The notes: generated by a model not told the origin, from the sequence alone. A stretch of 64,000 nucleotides of DNA from Methylotenera_A sp963701715 (GCA_963701715.1 CAVPAX010000005.1:248001-312000); one strand, 5' to 3'; shown: positions 42,351 through 52,999, counted from the first letter of the stretch. A program made the numbers and translations.

Positions 42351-44087
42351 ATGGCTTACAACCAAGTGCAACATCACATTGTTAAATTGCCGGCTTGGCG
42401 TCGCCGGGTGTTGCTTATTGCTGTGCTGCTTGGCTTTGTTGGGTTACTGATGCGCGGCATATATTTACAAAGTTTACATAAAACCTTTTTGCAGCAAAAA
42501 GGCGATGCGCGCTATAGCCGCTCGCTAGTGCTGCAGGCGCATCGCGGAAAAATTACCGATAGAAACGGCGAGCTTCTGGCTATTAGCAGTCCGGTTGAAT
42601 CGGTATGGGTAAGTCCGCCGGATGTAGAAATGAACAGACAGCAAAAAAATGCGCTGGCTAAATTATTGACGATCAAAACTAAAGATATAGATAAAAAAAT
42701 TGCAAATAGAGAACGCGAGTTTGTTTATCTAAAACGACGCATATCGCCCGACTTGGCAGCAAAAGTGATGAGCTTGGAAATTCCCGGCGTATTTTTACAG
42801 CGTGAGTATAAACGCTTTTATCCGGCAGGCGATGTAACTGCGCACTTGATAGGTTTTACCGGTATTGATGACAATGGCCAAGAGGGCTTTGAGTTGGCTC
42901 AAAATAGCGTGCTTTCTGGTAAACCAGGCAGTCGCCGTGTGATTCAAGATAGACAAGGGCATATTGTTGAAGATTTGGAGGCTGTCAAAGTTCCACAAGA
43001 TGGTCAGGATCTCGTGTTAAGCATAGATCGACGTATTCAATATCTGGCATTTAGGGAGTTGAGTAAGGCAGTCGAAACGCATCGTGCTAAAGCAGGTGCG
43101 GTAGTAGTCCTTGACGCTAAAACAGGAGAAGTGCTGGCGATGGTGAATTTGCCCACTTACAACCCAAACAACCCTGTCAACATAAAGGGAAAAACGCGCA
43201 ATCGTGCAATCACAGATATTTTTGAGCCGGGCTCGACCATGAAGCCAATTACAGCTGCAGCCGCTTTGGAGTTTGGTGATTACACACCAACAACTACTAT
43301 CCAAACAGCACCCGGCATGATGTCGATTGGGCCAGCTACGATACATGATGCCCATCCGCACGGAGTACTGACAGTCGCGCAAGTGATACAGAAGTCTTCC
43401 AATGTGGGGGCGGCAAAAATGGCGCTAAGCCTTAAAAAAGAAGAGTTGTGGAGCACGTTCAATCAATTGGGCCTAGGTGCACCGACCCGCATAGGTTTTC
43501 CTGGGGAGGCATCTGGCAAAGTGCGCCCATACAAAACCTGGCGTCCAATTGAACAGGCCACAATGTCATATGGGCATGGCATTAGCGTTACCTTGCTGCA
43601 ATTGGCGCGTGCGTATACGGTTTTTTCTAACGAAGGCGAAATTAAGCCTGTTTCACTTACAAAGTTAAAAGAGGTGCCAGTTGGACATCAGGTGTTTTCA
43701 GCGCAAGTGGCAAAAGATGTGAAAGATATGCTGGAGCTAGTAATACAACCTGGAGGCACTGCGCTTAGGGCGCAGGTAGCAGGCTATCGTGTAGCGGGCA
43801 AGACGGGTACAGCGCATAAAATAGGCCCTGCTGGATACGAGCCGGACAAATATGTAGGTTCATTCGTGGGAATGGCTCCTGCATCCAATCCGCGCTTGAT
43901 TATGGCCGTGATGATAGACGAGCCAAACATAGAAAAAGACCAATACTATGGTGGTGTTGTTGCAGCCCCGGTATTTAGTGCGGTGATGGCTGATGCACTA
44001 CGTATGCTTGCAGTGCCGCAAGATTCGCCAAATAACAATGTCGTTATCCCACCCGATGCAACCGAAGATGTTAAAGAGGTGGTATGA
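42351..44087 (+). CDS. ftsI: Peptidoglycan transpeptidase FtsI (PBP3)
   Basis: 578 aa, a class B penicillin-binding protein that crosslinks septal peptidoglycan. One membrane helix (about 18-38), a pedestal domain from RGKITDRNGELLAIS, and the transpeptidase domain with the three active-site motifs in order: SxxK in FEPGSTMKPI, SxN in QKSSNVGAAKM, and KTG in AGKTGTAHK. It overlaps murE by 4 bases. Confidence 0.97.
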   Translation: MAYNQVQHHIVKLPAWRRRVLLIAVLLGFVGLLMRGIYLQSLHKTFLQQKGDARYSRSLVLQAHRGKITDRNGELLAISSPVESVWVSPPDVEMNRQQKNALAKLLTIKTKDIDKKIANREREFVYLKRRISPDLAAKVMSLEIPGVFLQREYKRFYPAGDVTAHLIGFTGIDDNGQEGFELAQNSVLSGKPGSRRVIQDRQGHIVEDLEAVKVPQDGQDLVLSIDRRIQYLAFRELSKAVETHRAKAGAVVVLDAKTGEVLAMVNLPTYNPNNPVNIKGKTRNRAITDIFEPGSTMKPITAAAALEFGDYTPTTTIQTAPGMMSIGPATIHDAHPHGVLTVAQVIQKSSNVGAAKMALSLKKEELWSTFNQLGLGAPTRIGFPGEASGKVRPYKTWRPIEQATMSYGHGISVTLLQLARAYTVFSNEGEIKPVSLTKLKEVPVGHQVFSAQVAKDVKDMLELVIQPGGTALRAQVAGYRVAGKTGTAHKIGPAGYEPDKYVGSFVGMAPASNPRLIMAVMIDEPNIEKDQYYGGVVAAPVFSAVMADALRMLAVPQDSPNNNVVIPPDATEDVKEVV

Positions 44088-45517
44088 CAAAATATAAAAT
44101 CAATACGCAGGTAAAAGACATCACTGCAGATAGTCGGACAGTACAATCAGGCAGCCTGTTATTGGCTTATCCTGGCGATAAAAATGACGGCCGCCAATAT
44201 ATTGCCGATGCCATTAAAAATGGTGCCAGCGCTGTGCTTTGGGATCCTGAAGGATTTGAATGGAATCCTGAGTGGGATATCGAAAATAAGGCAATTAGGC
44301 AATTGCGCTTACAAGCCAGTGAAATAGCCGGTCAGTTTTATGGTAATCCATCCAAAAAAATGTGGGTGATCGGTGTAACCGGCACCAACGGTAAAACCTC
44401 GATTACACAATGGCTGAGCCAATGTTTTAATTATTTAGAGCGCAAAACCGCTGTCATCGGCACATTGGGAAATGGTTTGCCAAATCAGTTGAGTGCAACT
44501 TCCAACACCACGCCAGACGCCGTTTTATTGCAAAGAATGCTGGCAGATTATGTCAAGCAAGAGGTTGACATTGTTGCAATGGAGGTGTCTTCACATGGTC
44601 TGCATCAAGGGCGTGTAAGGGGGGTGCACTTCGATGTGGCAGTGCTGAGTAATTTAACGCGCGATCATTTAGATTACCACGCGTCTTTCGAGGCGTATGC
44701 GGCTGAAAAGCGCCGTCTTTTTGATGCAGGTGGCTTGAAATTTGCGGTGCTTAACTGTGATGATGAATTTGGTAGAAAAATCGCCGAGAAATTGACCGGT
44801 GCCGGTACCCCAGTGATGGCTTATGGTATTGAGCATGGTGACATCAGGGCTACAGAACTGCATTTCGAAAACACCCACTTTGTTTTTTATGCGATTACGC
44901 CATTTGGCAATGCACCAGTTAAGGCCAATTTAATCGGGCGCTTTAATGTGTATAACGTGCTAGCAGTGCTGGCAACCTTATTGGTTTCAAAAGTAAGTTT
45001 GGACGATGCAATAGAAGCTATTTCGCACATTCAACCCGCTAGTGGCCGTATGCAGCAGATCGGTGGCGGAAAACTACCCTTGGTTGTAGTGGACTACGCG
45101 CACACACCAGATGCACTTGAAAAAGTGCTATCTACATTAAAAGCACAAGCGACTTCTAAGCTTATATGTGTATTTGGCTGTGGTGGGAATCGCGATGCTG
45201 GTAAACGTGTACTGATGGGTAAAGTGGCCAGCGAAATTGCTGATGCGGTTGTGGTGACATCAGATAATCCACGTGATGAAGCACCTGAAAAAATCATTCA
45301 AGATATTGTCAGTGATATGCATGGCAATTTTGCGATTGAAGAAGACCGTGCTAAAGCAATATCTGTTGGTATATTTTCAGCCAAACCGGGAGATATCGTA
45401 TTAATTGCGGGTAAAGGTCATGAAGACTACCAAGAAATAGCAGGTAAAAAACATCATTTTAGCGATGTAGAAGAAGCTGAATCCGTGCTCAAGATATATG
45501 AAAGAGCCTTCATATGA
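44084..45517 (+). CDS. murE: UDP-MurNAc-tripeptide synthetase
   Basis: 477 aa. Adds the third amino acid of the stem peptide. ATP-binding loop VTGTNGKTSITQW near 105; central domain with EVSSHGLHQGRV; carbamylated-Lys region around KRRLFDAGG; C-terminal DNPRDE, the DNPR motif that selects meso-diaminopimelate over lysine. Start overlaps ftsI and stop overlaps murF, each by 4 bases (ATGA junctions). Confidence 0.97.
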   Translation: MTKYKINTQVKDITADSRTVQSGSLLLAYPGDKNDGRQYIADAIKNGASAVLWDPEGFEWNPEWDIENKAIRQLRLQASEIAGQFYGNPSKKMWVIGVTGTNGKTSITQWLSQCFNYLERKTAVIGTLGNGLPNQLSATSNTTPDAVLLQRMLADYVKQEVDIVAMEVSSHGLHQGRVRGVHFDVAVLSNLTRDHLDYHASFEAYAAEKRRLFDAGGLKFAVLNCDDEFGRKIAEKLTGAGTPVMAYGIEHGDIRATELHFENTHFVFYAITPFGNAPVKANLIGRFNVYNVLAVLATLLVSKVSLDDAIEAISHIQPASGRMQQIGGGKLPLVVVDYAHTPDALEKVLSTLKAQATSKLICVFGCGGNRDAGKRVLMGKVASEIADAVVVTSDNPRDEAPEKIIQDIVSDMHGNFAIEEDRAKAISVGIFSAKPGDIVLIAGKGHEDYQEIAGKKHHFSDVEEAESVLKIYERAFI

Positions 45518-46881
45518 TGATGCTATCTGAAATTGCTAAAGCTGTGAGCGGGTGTATGTTAGGTGCTGATGTGCTGTGCGAAAGTGTGGGTTCCGATAGC
45601 CGCAATATTGTGAAAAATCAATTATTTGTCGGCATCAAGGGCGAACGCTTTGATGGTAATACGTACGCATTAGAAGCTATTAAGCAAGGTGCAGCGGCAG
45701 TCTTGGTGTCAGATGTCAATACCCAGGCAGGTTCGGCTGTAATTGTTCCAGACACACGTCTGGCTCTAGGGCGATTGGCAAGCTACTGGCGAAACAAATT
45801 CAGGCTGCCGCTTGTGGCAGTCACAGGCAGCAACGGCAAAACCACCGTGAAAGAAATGATAGCTGCGATATTGGCTGTTACAAATAAAAAAATATTGGCG
45901 ACCCAGGGTAATCTTAATAACGATATTGGTATGCCAATGACCTTGCTTAAAATGCGCAAAGAGCATGCTTATGCAGTGATTGAGATGGGCATGAATCATG
46001 AAGGCGAAATTCGCTATCTTACAAACCTAGCACGGCCCAGCGTGGCAGTAGTCAACAACGCTGGCACGGCACACATAGGCGAAGTAGGTTCACGCGAGGC
46101 GATTGCACGTGCTAAAGGTGAGATTTACGAGGGCTTGACTGATGAAGGTGTTGCTATCATCAATGCGGACGACTCTTTCGCTGATTATTGGAAATCGCTC
46201 AATAAAAACAGAAAAATCATCACGTTTGGCCTGACAGAGTCTGCAGATGTAAGTGCAAGTTATCAAGCAATCGGAAATTTAATCCAAATCACTCTAAAAA
46301 CACCTAATGGAAAAATTCAGTTCGAGTTGAGGGTGCTGGGTGTGCACAATATTCACAATGCGCTGGCAGCAAGTGCTGTGGCGGTTGCATTGGGGGTATC
46401 CAATATAGATATCGCGAAAGGGCTAAGCAATTTTGGCGCGGTTAAAGGCCGTCTTAATTGGTTGCAAGGTAGCAACGACGCGGTGCTGATTGACGATACT
46501 TATAACGCGAACCCGGATTCGATGAAAGCGGCTATTGATGTGCTTGCAAATCAAAATACAGCGCAAATTTTGGTGATGGGTGATATGGCAGAGTTAGGTA
46601 AGGACGCCACGAAAATGCATGCCGATATTGGCACATACGCTAAACAGAAAGGCATTGGCCAGTTATTTACTTTTGGTGAAATGAGTCAATTGGCGGCCAA
46701 AGCATTTGGCGAAAATGCGCGACATTTTTCTACTTTAGAAACATTGGTTTCAAACATAAAAATGCAGATGAGAAAAAACGTTACCGTGCTGGTAAAAGGC
46801 TCACGTTTTATGCAAATGGAGCACGTTGTAAATCAATTGATGAAAAAAAATACAGAATCGGAGAAAAAGTCATGTTGCTAG
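45514..46881 (+). CDS. murF: UDP-MurNAc-tripeptide:D-Ala-D-Ala ligase
   Basis: 455 aa. Attaches the D-Ala-D-Ala dipeptide, made by Ddl in the same operon, to the tripeptide precursor. ATP loop VTGSNGKTTVKEM near 107, EMGMNHEGEI, and C-terminal DDTYNANPDSMKAA are family hallmarks. Overlaps mraY by 10 bases. Confidence 0.97.
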   Translation: MMMLSEIAKAVSGCMLGADVLCESVGSDSRNIVKNQLFVGIKGERFDGNTYALEAIKQGAAAVLVSDVNTQAGSAVIVPDTRLALGRLASYWRNKFRLPLVAVTGSNGKTTVKEMIAAILAVTNKKILATQGNLNNDIGMPMTLLKMRKEHAYAVIEMGMNHEGEIRYLTNLARPSVAVVNNAGTAHIGEVGSREAIARAKGEIYEGLTDEGVAIINADDSFADYWKSLNKNRKIITFGLTESADVSASYQAIGNLIQITLKTPNGKIQFELRVLGVHNIHNALAASAVAVALGVSNIDIAKGLSNFGAVKGRLNWLQGSNDAVLIDDTYNANPDSMKAAIDVLANQNTAQILVMGDMAELGKDATKMHADIGTYAKQKGIGQLFTFGEMSQLAAKAFGENARHFSTLETLVSNIKMQMRKNVTVLVKGSRFMQMEHVVNQLMKKNTESEKKSCC

Positions 46882-47975
46882 AGCTTGCGCGCTGGTTAGC
46901 GCACGATATTCGCGGCTTTAATGTGTTTAACTACATCACTTTACGCGCTGTATTGGCAACGCTGACAGCGCTGGTGATTTCGTTTATGGTGGGGCCAGCA
47001 ATGATACGCAAACTCACTGAGTACAAGGTTGGCCAGGCGGTACGTGATGATGGTCCGCAAACACATTTAGTCAAAGCCGGAACGCCTACTATGGGCGGTG
47101 CGCTGATATTGGTGGCGATTGCGATCGCAACTCTGCTATGGGGAGATTTGCATAACAAGTATATCTGGGTGGTACTGGGAACTACGTTAGGTTTTGGTGC
47201 AATTGGTTGGGTAGATGATTACCGTAAAGTTGTTTATAAAAATCCTAAAGGCTTATCGGCCAAGGCTAAATATTTTTGGCAGAGCGTGATTGGTCTGGGC
47301 GTGGCCATTTTTTTGCTTAAAACCTCTACAACCCCTATTGAAACAACATTGATTTTCCCATTCTTCAAACACCTTGTTCTACCTCTTAGCGCCGTGGGTT
47401 TTGTTATTTTGACCTATCTGGTAATCGTCGGCAGTAGCAATGCAGTGAACTTGACTGATGGTTTGGATGGGCTGGCGATTATGCCAACCGTGATGGTAGG
47501 TAGTGCACTCGCCATATTTGCCTATGTGGCTGGGCATTTGTATTTTTCTAAATACCTAGGTATTCCATACGTCGCAGGCGCAGGTGAATTGATGGTCTTT
47601 TGCGCCGCGATGGGAGGGGCGGGTTTGGGTTTTTTGTGGTTTAACGCCTACCCTGCAGAAGTATTTATGGGCGACGTGGGAGCGCTGGCATTAGGTGCGG
47701 CGCTGGGTGTGGTGGCTGTGATTGTTCGGCAGGAGATAGTACTCTTTATTATGGGTGGTGTATTTGTGGTGGAAACCTTCTCCGTAGCGCTACAGGTTAT
47801 GTTTTTCAAATATACAAAATACAAAACAGGTACCGGTAAGCGTATTTTTTTAATGGCACCATTGCACCATCACTATGAGCAAAAGGGCTGGAAAGAAACA
47901 CAAGTAGTTGTGCGGTTTTGGATTATTACCATGATGCTGGTGCTAGTCGGCTTATCCACCCTGAAATTAAGATGA
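46872..47975 (+). CDS. mraY: Phospho-MurNAc-pentapeptide translocase
   Basis: 367 aa, about ten membrane segments. MraY makes lipid I from undecaprenyl phosphate. Typical segments: TPTMGGALIL, GWVDDYRKVVYKNPKGL with the Asp-Asp pair, SSNAVNLTDGLDGLAI, EVFMGDVGALALG and MAPLHHHYEQKGW with its histidine triad. Its stop overlaps the murD ATG (ATGA). Confidence 0.97.
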   Translation: MLLELARWLAHDIRGFNVFNYITLRAVLATLTALVISFMVGPAMIRKLTEYKVGQAVRDDGPQTHLVKAGTPTMGGALILVAIAIATLLWGDLHNKYIWVVLGTTLGFGAIGWVDDYRKVVYKNPKGLSAKAKYFWQSVIGLGVAIFLLKTSTTPIETTLIFPFFKHLVLPLSAVGFVILTYLVIVGSSNAVNLTDGLDGLAIMPTVMVGSALAIFAYVAGHLYFSKYLGIPYVAGAGELMVFCAAMGGAGLGFLWFNAYPAEVFMGDVGALALGAALGVVAVIVRQEIVLFIMGGVFVVETFSVALQVMFFKYTKYKTGTGKRIFLMAPLHHHYEQKGWKETQVVVRFWIITMMLVLVGLSTLKLR

Positions 47976-49357
47976 AAATCAATTTTGAAAACAAACGTGT
48001 CTTAGTGCTGGGTCTTGGTGAAACAGGGCAATCAGCATTGCGCTGGCTTGCGTCAAGAAGCGCAATCTTGTCGGTAGCAGATTCACGTGAAAACCCACCC
48101 GGTATGGATGATGTGATTAAACGTATGCCACAAGTGGAAATTCATACAGGTGCGTTTCAAGCGGAAATTTTATCACAAGCTGATTTGATTGTGATTAGCC
48201 CAGGAGTGGCTTTAAACGAGCCTGCTGTGCAGGCTGCGATTAAACAAGGTGTCCCGGTGATTGGCGATGTTGAAATATTCGCACAATACCGCCCCAGAAG
48301 CGCAAAAGTCATCGGTATTACTGGCTCCAACGGAAAAACCACTGTGACAACCTTAGTAGGTGAAATCTGCAAAGAGGCGGGCTTGAAAACGATTGTGGCC
48401 GGCAATATTGGCTTGCCAGTTCTAGATGCCCTACAAATGGAAACGCCAGATGTTTATGTGCTGGAACTTTCTAGTTTCCAACTTGAGACTACACATAATT
48501 TAAACCTTGATGCTGCAACTGTGTTGAATGTTTGTGAAGACCATATGGATAGATATTCTAGCATTGCGGATTACGCAGCTGCCAAAGTACGCATTTTGGC
48601 ACACGCAAAAACGAGCGTTCTGAATCGGGATGACGCTGCATCATTCTCTATGCGTAATAAAAATACAGTGACTTTTGGCCTGAATGTCGCGCCTAGCGTA
48701 CATGACTTTGGTTTGGTTGAATGTAAAGAAGAACATTATTTAGCGAGTGGGCAGCGCAAATTATGTAAAGCGAGCGATCTCAAAATCGTAGGTCAACATA
48801 ATGTAGCAAATGCGCTTGCAGCGGCTGGTTTATGTAGCGCAATTGACATTGATAAAACTGCGATTGCACAGACGCTACGCAATTTTAAAGGTTTGCCGCA
48901 TCGGGTGGAATGGGTTGCCAAAATTGATGATATTGATTTTTATGATGACTCAAAAGGTACCAATGTGGGAGCTACTTGCGCAGCGATTGCGGGTATGACT
49001 AAAAACGATAAACCGCAGAAAGCGGTGCTAATTGCCGGAGGTGATGGCAAAGGGCAGGACTTTTCGCCCTTGGTTCCTGCTGTACAAGCTAATGCCCGTG
49101 CGGTAGTGCTGATAGGCCGCGATGCCCCATTGATTGAAAAAGTATTGTTGGCAACCAATGTACCTTTATACAGGGCAGCGGATCTGCCGGAAGCAGTCAA
49201 TATCGCATGCAAACTTGCTAACAGGGGTGATGCGGTATTGCTATCTCCCGCATGCGCCAGTTTTGACATGTTTAAAAACTATGTGCATCGCGCTGAAGTG
49301 TTTGTGGCTGCGGTAAAACAGCTTGTACTGGAAAATAAGAAGGTGGCCACATGCTAG
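47972..49357 (+). CDS. murD: UDP-MurNAc-L-alanine:D-glutamate ligase
   Basis: 461 aa from the ATG at 47972; the frame is open further upstream, but this start forms the ATGA junction with mraY and begins MKINFENKRVLVLGLGETG, matching the family. ATP loop GITGSNGKTTVTTLVG near 113; ELSSFQLETT and DDSKGTN follow. Adds D-glutamate as the second stem residue. Overlaps ftsW by 7 bases. Confidence 0.97.
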   Translation: MKINFENKRVLVLGLGETGQSALRWLASRSAILSVADSRENPPGMDDVIKRMPQVEIHTGAFQAEILSQADLIVISPGVALNEPAVQAAIKQGVPVIGDVEIFAQYRPRSAKVIGITGSNGKTTVTTLVGEICKEAGLKTIVAGNIGLPVLDALQMETPDVYVLELSSFQLETTHNLNLDAATVLNVCEDHMDRYSSIADYAAAKVRILAHAKTSVLNRDDAASFSMRNKNTVTFGLNVAPSVHDFGLVECKEEHYLASGQRKLCKASDLKIVGQHNVANALAAAGLCSAIDIDKTAIAQTLRNFKGLPHRVEWVAKIDDIDFYDDSKGTNVGATCAAIAGMTKNDKPQKAVLIAGGDGKGQDFSPLVPAVQANARAVVLIGRDAPLIEKVLLATNVPLYRAADLPEAVNIACKLANRGDAVLLSPACASFDMFKNYVHRAEVFVAAVKQLVLENKKVATC

Positions 49358-50517
49358 CGCCAGTCATGAATAGCCGTGAGCGCATTAATGCCCCTAATTA
49401 TGACCAGATGTTGTTGTGGGTCACCTTTATCTTGTTGGGTCTGGGTTTGGTGATGGTGTATTCAGCTTCTATTGCGATTGCAGAGGCAGATAAAGCAGTT
49501 GGACATCAAAGTACTTACTATTTGGTACGTCAAACAATTTATATTTCAATCGGTTTATTGGCTGGATTTATTTCGTTCCAAGCACCTATCGCCTTTTGGC
49601 AAAAAATAGCGCCCTACTTGTTTTTAGCAGGATTGGCCTCGCTGGTGCTCGTGCTTATCCCAGGGATTGGCCGCAATGTGAATGGCAGTCAGCGTTGGCT
49701 TTCATTATTTGTAATGAATTTGCAGCCATCTGAATTGATGAAACTATTTGCTGCAATGTATGTAGCAGATTATGCAGTTCGTAAATCGCCGCAAATGGAT
49801 AGCATCACTCGAGGTTTTCTGCCTATGGTGGCTGTGATGGTGCTGGTCGGATTCCTGCTGCTACGCGAACCTGATTTTGGTGCATTCGCCGTGATTGCTG
49901 CCATTTCAATTTCCATCCTTTGGCTGGGCGGCATCAATGCCAAAATCTTTGCTGGCTTGCTGGCTTTACTGCCCGTAGCAATTTACGTGTTGATTTGGAG
50001 TTCGCCATATCGCTTGCAGCGCGTAATTGGTTTTCTGGATCCTTGGGCAGATCCTTTTGGCAAAGGTTACCAGCTGTCACATGCTCTGATTGCATTTGGA
50101 CGTGGTGAGTGGTTTGGCGTGGGATTGGGGGCGAGTGTGGAGAAGTTGCTGTATTTGCCGGAAGCACACACTGACTTTTTATTGGCTGTGATTGCAGAAG
50201 AACTTGGATTTGTAGGCGTTTTAACAGTATTAGGTTTGTTTGTTTGGATTGTGATTCGTGCATTTGGTATTGGCAAAGAAGCGGTGGCAAATGAGCGTTA
50301 TTTTGCTGCTTTGCTGGCACAAGGCTTAGGCGTATGGATCGGTGTACAAGGCATCATCAATATCGGTGTAAATATGGGTGTGCTACCAACGAAGGGTCTG
50401 ACGTTGCCACTGCTTTCGTTTGGCGGTAGCGGCATTTTGGCTAACTGCATTGCCATGGCGGTGCTGCTGAGGATTGATTATGAAAATCGCCGACTGCAGA
50501 AAGGTTTGCCAGCATGA
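49351..50517 (+). CDS. ftsW: Septal peptidoglycan polymerase FtsW
   Basis: 388 aa, SEDS family with about ten membrane segments. FtsW polymerises lipid II at the septum together with FtsI. Family stretches include GLGLVMVYSASIAIAEA, NGSQRWLSL, QPSELMKLFAA, YQLSHALIAFGRGEWFGVG and HTDFLLAVIAEELGF; the catalytic Asp of SEDS proteins is in EAHTDF. Overlaps murG by 4 bases. Confidence 0.96.
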   Translation: MLAPVMNSRERINAPNYDQMLLWVTFILLGLGLVMVYSASIAIAEADKAVGHQSTYYLVRQTIYISIGLLAGFISFQAPIAFWQKIAPYLFLAGLASLVLVLIPGIGRNVNGSQRWLSLFVMNLQPSELMKLFAAMYVADYAVRKSPQMDSITRGFLPMVAVMVLVGFLLLREPDFGAFAVIAAISISILWLGGINAKIFAGLLALLPVAIYVLIWSSPYRLQRVIGFLDPWADPFGKGYQLSHALIAFGRGEWFGVGLGASVEKLLYLPEAHTDFLLAVIAEELGFVGVLTVLGLFVWIVIRAFGIGKEAVANERYFAALLAQGLGVWIGVQGIINIGVNMGVLPTKGLTLPLLSFGGSGILANCIAMAVLLRIDYENRRLQKGLPA

Positions 50518-51608
50518 TGTTCTCTTCTCCAATTACACAGTATGGATCAGGTACGCTGATGGTGATGGCAGGCGGTACCGGTGGCCATGTGTACCCTGCC
50601 ATGGCTGTAGCAGATTATATGAAAGATCATGGCTGGAACATAGTTTGGCTGGCCACGGAAGGCGGAATGGAGAACAGGCTGATTGAAGGTAAACATTACA
50701 GTAAAGCAATGATAAGTATGCGCGGTGTTCGCGGTAAAGGCTTGCGGGGTTGGGTGCTGCTGCCAATTAAATTGGCAATAGCATTTAAACAAAGTTTTTC
50801 TGCTATTCGCAAACATAAGCCCAACGTAGTACTGGGAATGGGTGGCTTTGCGGCATTTCCGGGTGGGTTGATGGCTAAGATACTGGGCAGGCCATTAGTG
50901 ATTCATGAGCAAAATTCCATCGCAGGTCTAACCAATAAAACGCTAGGTTTAATCGCTAATAAGGTGCTGGCAGCATTTCCCTCCGCTTTTGGCAATAGAG
51001 CGGAGCTGGTGGGCAACCCGGTGCGACATGACATTACGCAATTAGCATCGCCTGAACAGCGTTATAAAGCGCGTTCGGGCAAGCTCAAATTGTTAGTAGT
51101 CGGTGGTAGTTTAGGCGCCGCTGCCTTGAATGAAGTGTTACCAAAAGCCCTGGCTGAATTGCCTGAAAGCATTCGGCCTGAAGTGATACATCAAGCTGGC
51201 GAAAAGCATATTAGAGCGCTACAGGCCAATTATGATGCGGCTTGCGTACAAGCAGACGCGAGAGCTTTTATTCACAACATGGCAGACATATACGCATGGG
51301 CGGATGTAGTAATTTGCCGAGCAGGGGCGCTTACGGTTGCCGAGCTAGCGTGCGTGGGAGTAGCGAGTTTATTGGTGCCGTTCCCGTATGCGGTGGATGA
51401 CCATCAAACCTATAACGCAAAATACCTAAGTGATGCAGGCGCAGCAAAGTTAATTCAGCAAACAGAATTTAATGTACAGAAAGTGACAGAAATTTTGCTC
51501 AGTTTAACACGTGAAAATTGTTTGGAGATGGCAATCAAAGCCAAAAAATTAGCCAAGCCCAAAGCCACAGAAATGGTTGCAAAGATTTGTATGGAGATGG
51601 CCGCATGA
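50514..51608 (+). CDS. murG: Lipid II synthase, MurG glycosyltransferase
   Basis: 364 aa, GT28 family. Transfers GlcNAc onto lipid I at the cytoplasmic face of the membrane. The first ~15 residues are variable, then MVMAGGTGGHVYPAMAVA, the glycine-rich loop. MGGFAAFPGG, HEQNSIAGLTNK and ICRAGALTVAELA with PFPYAVDDHQTYNAK mark the sugar-nucleotide site. The murC ATG overlaps its stop. Confidence 0.97.
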   Translation: MMFSSPITQYGSGTLMVMAGGTGGHVYPAMAVADYMKDHGWNIVWLATEGGMENRLIEGKHYSKAMISMRGVRGKGLRGWVLLPIKLAIAFKQSFSAIRKHKPNVVLGMGGFAAFPGGLMAKILGRPLVIHEQNSIAGLTNKTLGLIANKVLAAFPSAFGNRAELVGNPVRHDITQLASPEQRYKARSGKLKLLVVGGSLGAAALNEVLPKALAELPESIRPEVIHQAGEKHIRALQANYDAACVQADARAFIHNMADIYAWADVVICRAGALTVAELACVGVASLLVPFPYAVDDHQTYNAKYLSDAGAAKLIQQTEFNVQKVTEILLSLTRENCLEMAIKAKKLAKPKATEMVAKICMEMAA

Positions 51609-52999
51609 AACATAAAGTGAAAAACGTGCATTTTGTCGGTATAGGCGGTGCGGGCATGAGCGGCATTGCCGAGGTGCTGATTAATTTAGGCTTCACGGTT
51701 TCGGGTTCAGATCTAGCAAAAAATGCTACAACAGAACGTTTGTCCGGCTTTGGAGCCAAGGTATATCAAGGGCACGCAACAGAAAACCTGGACGCAGCGG
51801 ATGTGGTGGTGGTGTCTTCTGCCGTGAATGAAAAGAACCCTGAAATTATCGCGGCGCGTACTAAGAATATTCCTGTGGTTCCGCGCGCACTTATGCTGGC
51901 AGAGTTGATGCGTTTTAGACAAGGCATTGCGGTTGCAGGGACGCATGGCAAAACGACCACAACTAGCCTGATTGCCAGTATTCTGGCTGAGGCAGGCATG
52001 GACCCCACTTTTGTGATTGGCGGAAAACTTGAATCTGCCAGTGCCAATGCGCGGCTTGGTACCGGCGAATACATTGTGGCCGAAGCGGATGAGTCTGATG
52101 CTTCATTTTTGCATTTAACACCTGTGATGGCAGTGGTGACGAATATCGACCAGGATCACATGGACACTTATGAGCATAGCTTCGAAAAACTCAAAAGTGC
52201 ATTCGTGGAATTTCTGCAGCAGCTGCCTTTTTGGGGCATGGCGGTAGTGTGTGTGGATGATATTAATGTCCGTGAAATTTTGCCGCGCGTGACCAAGCCG
52301 GTGATGACCTATGGATTCAGTGAAGATGCGCGTATCCGTGCCAGGAACGTGCGGGCAGATCACGGCAAAATGCACTTTACGGTTGATCGTATTAACGGCG
52401 TTACAACTACATTCGACGTGACCTTAAACCTACCAGGAAACCACTATGTTCTGAATGCGCTGGCAGCGATTGCGATTGCAAGCGAGTTGAATATAGAGGA
52501 CCAATTTATTATCAAAGCGCTTGCTGAGTTTAAAGGCGTAGGTCGTCGCTTTGAGCGATACGGTGAAGTTGCAGCGAAAGCAGGCGGGAAATTTACACTC
52601 ATTGATGATTACGGTCATCACCCTGTTGAGATGCAAGCAGTAATTGCCGCAGCACGCAATGCCTTCCCCAATCGTAGGCTGGTATTAGCGTTTCAGCCGC
52701 ATCGATTTACCAGAACGCGCGATTGTTTCGAAGATTTCGTGCGCGTACTTTCCACCGCAGATGCTGTATTGCTGACAGAGGTGTACTCAGCAGGTGAAGC
52801 GCCGATTGTTGCGGCTGATGCACGCGCTTTAATTCGTGCGATTCGCGTGGCAGGGAAGGTTGAGCCGCTGTTTGTGGAAACAACCGATGAATTGCCTAAA
52901 GCTATTTTGAATATGGCACAAGCCGATGATGTGGTGATTGTGATGGGCGCAGGCTCAATCGGCCATGTTGCAGCTAAAACAAAGGAGTTAGCGGATTGA
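51605..52999 (+). CDS. murC: UDP-N-acetylmuramate:L-alanine ligase
   Basis: 464 aa from the ATG at 51605, an ATGA junction with murG. The open frame upstream inside murG is not coding for MurC. Adds the first stem residue. N-terminal VHFVGIGGAGMSGIAEVL, ATP loop VAGTHGKTTTTSLIAS near 110, EADESDASFLHL, and DDYGHHPVEMQAV. Followed by murB with a 1-base overlap. Confidence 0.97.
   Translation: MKHKVKNVHFVGIGGAGMSGIAEVLINLGFTVSGSDLAKNATTERLSGFGAKVYQGHATENLDAADVVVVSSAVNEKNPEIIAARTKNIPVVPRALMLAELMRFRQGIAVAGTHGKTTTTSLIASILAEAGMDPTFVIGGKLESASANARLGTGEYIVAEADESDASFLHLTPVMAVVTNIDQDHMDTYEHSFEKLKSAFVEFLQQLPFWGMAVVCVDDINVREILPRVTKPVMTYGFSEDARIRARNVRADHGKMHFTVDRINGVTTTFDVTLNLPGNHYVLNALAAIAIASELNIEDQFIIKALAEFKGVGRRFERYGEVAAKAGGKFTLIDDYGHHPVEMQAVIAAARNAFPNRRLVLAFQPHRFTRTRDCFEDFVRVLSTADAVLLTEVYSAGEAPIVAADARALIRAIRVAGKVEPLFVETTDELPKAILNMAQADDVVIVMGAGSIGHVAAKTKELAD

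Noticed and set aside
47918..47971. N-terminal extension of MurD into mraY
   Set aside because: The ATG at 47972 makes the usual ATGA coupling and starts at the conserved N-terminus; the extension is mraY sequence in another frame. The same reasoning removes the extensions of murC (51518) and cca (62194).
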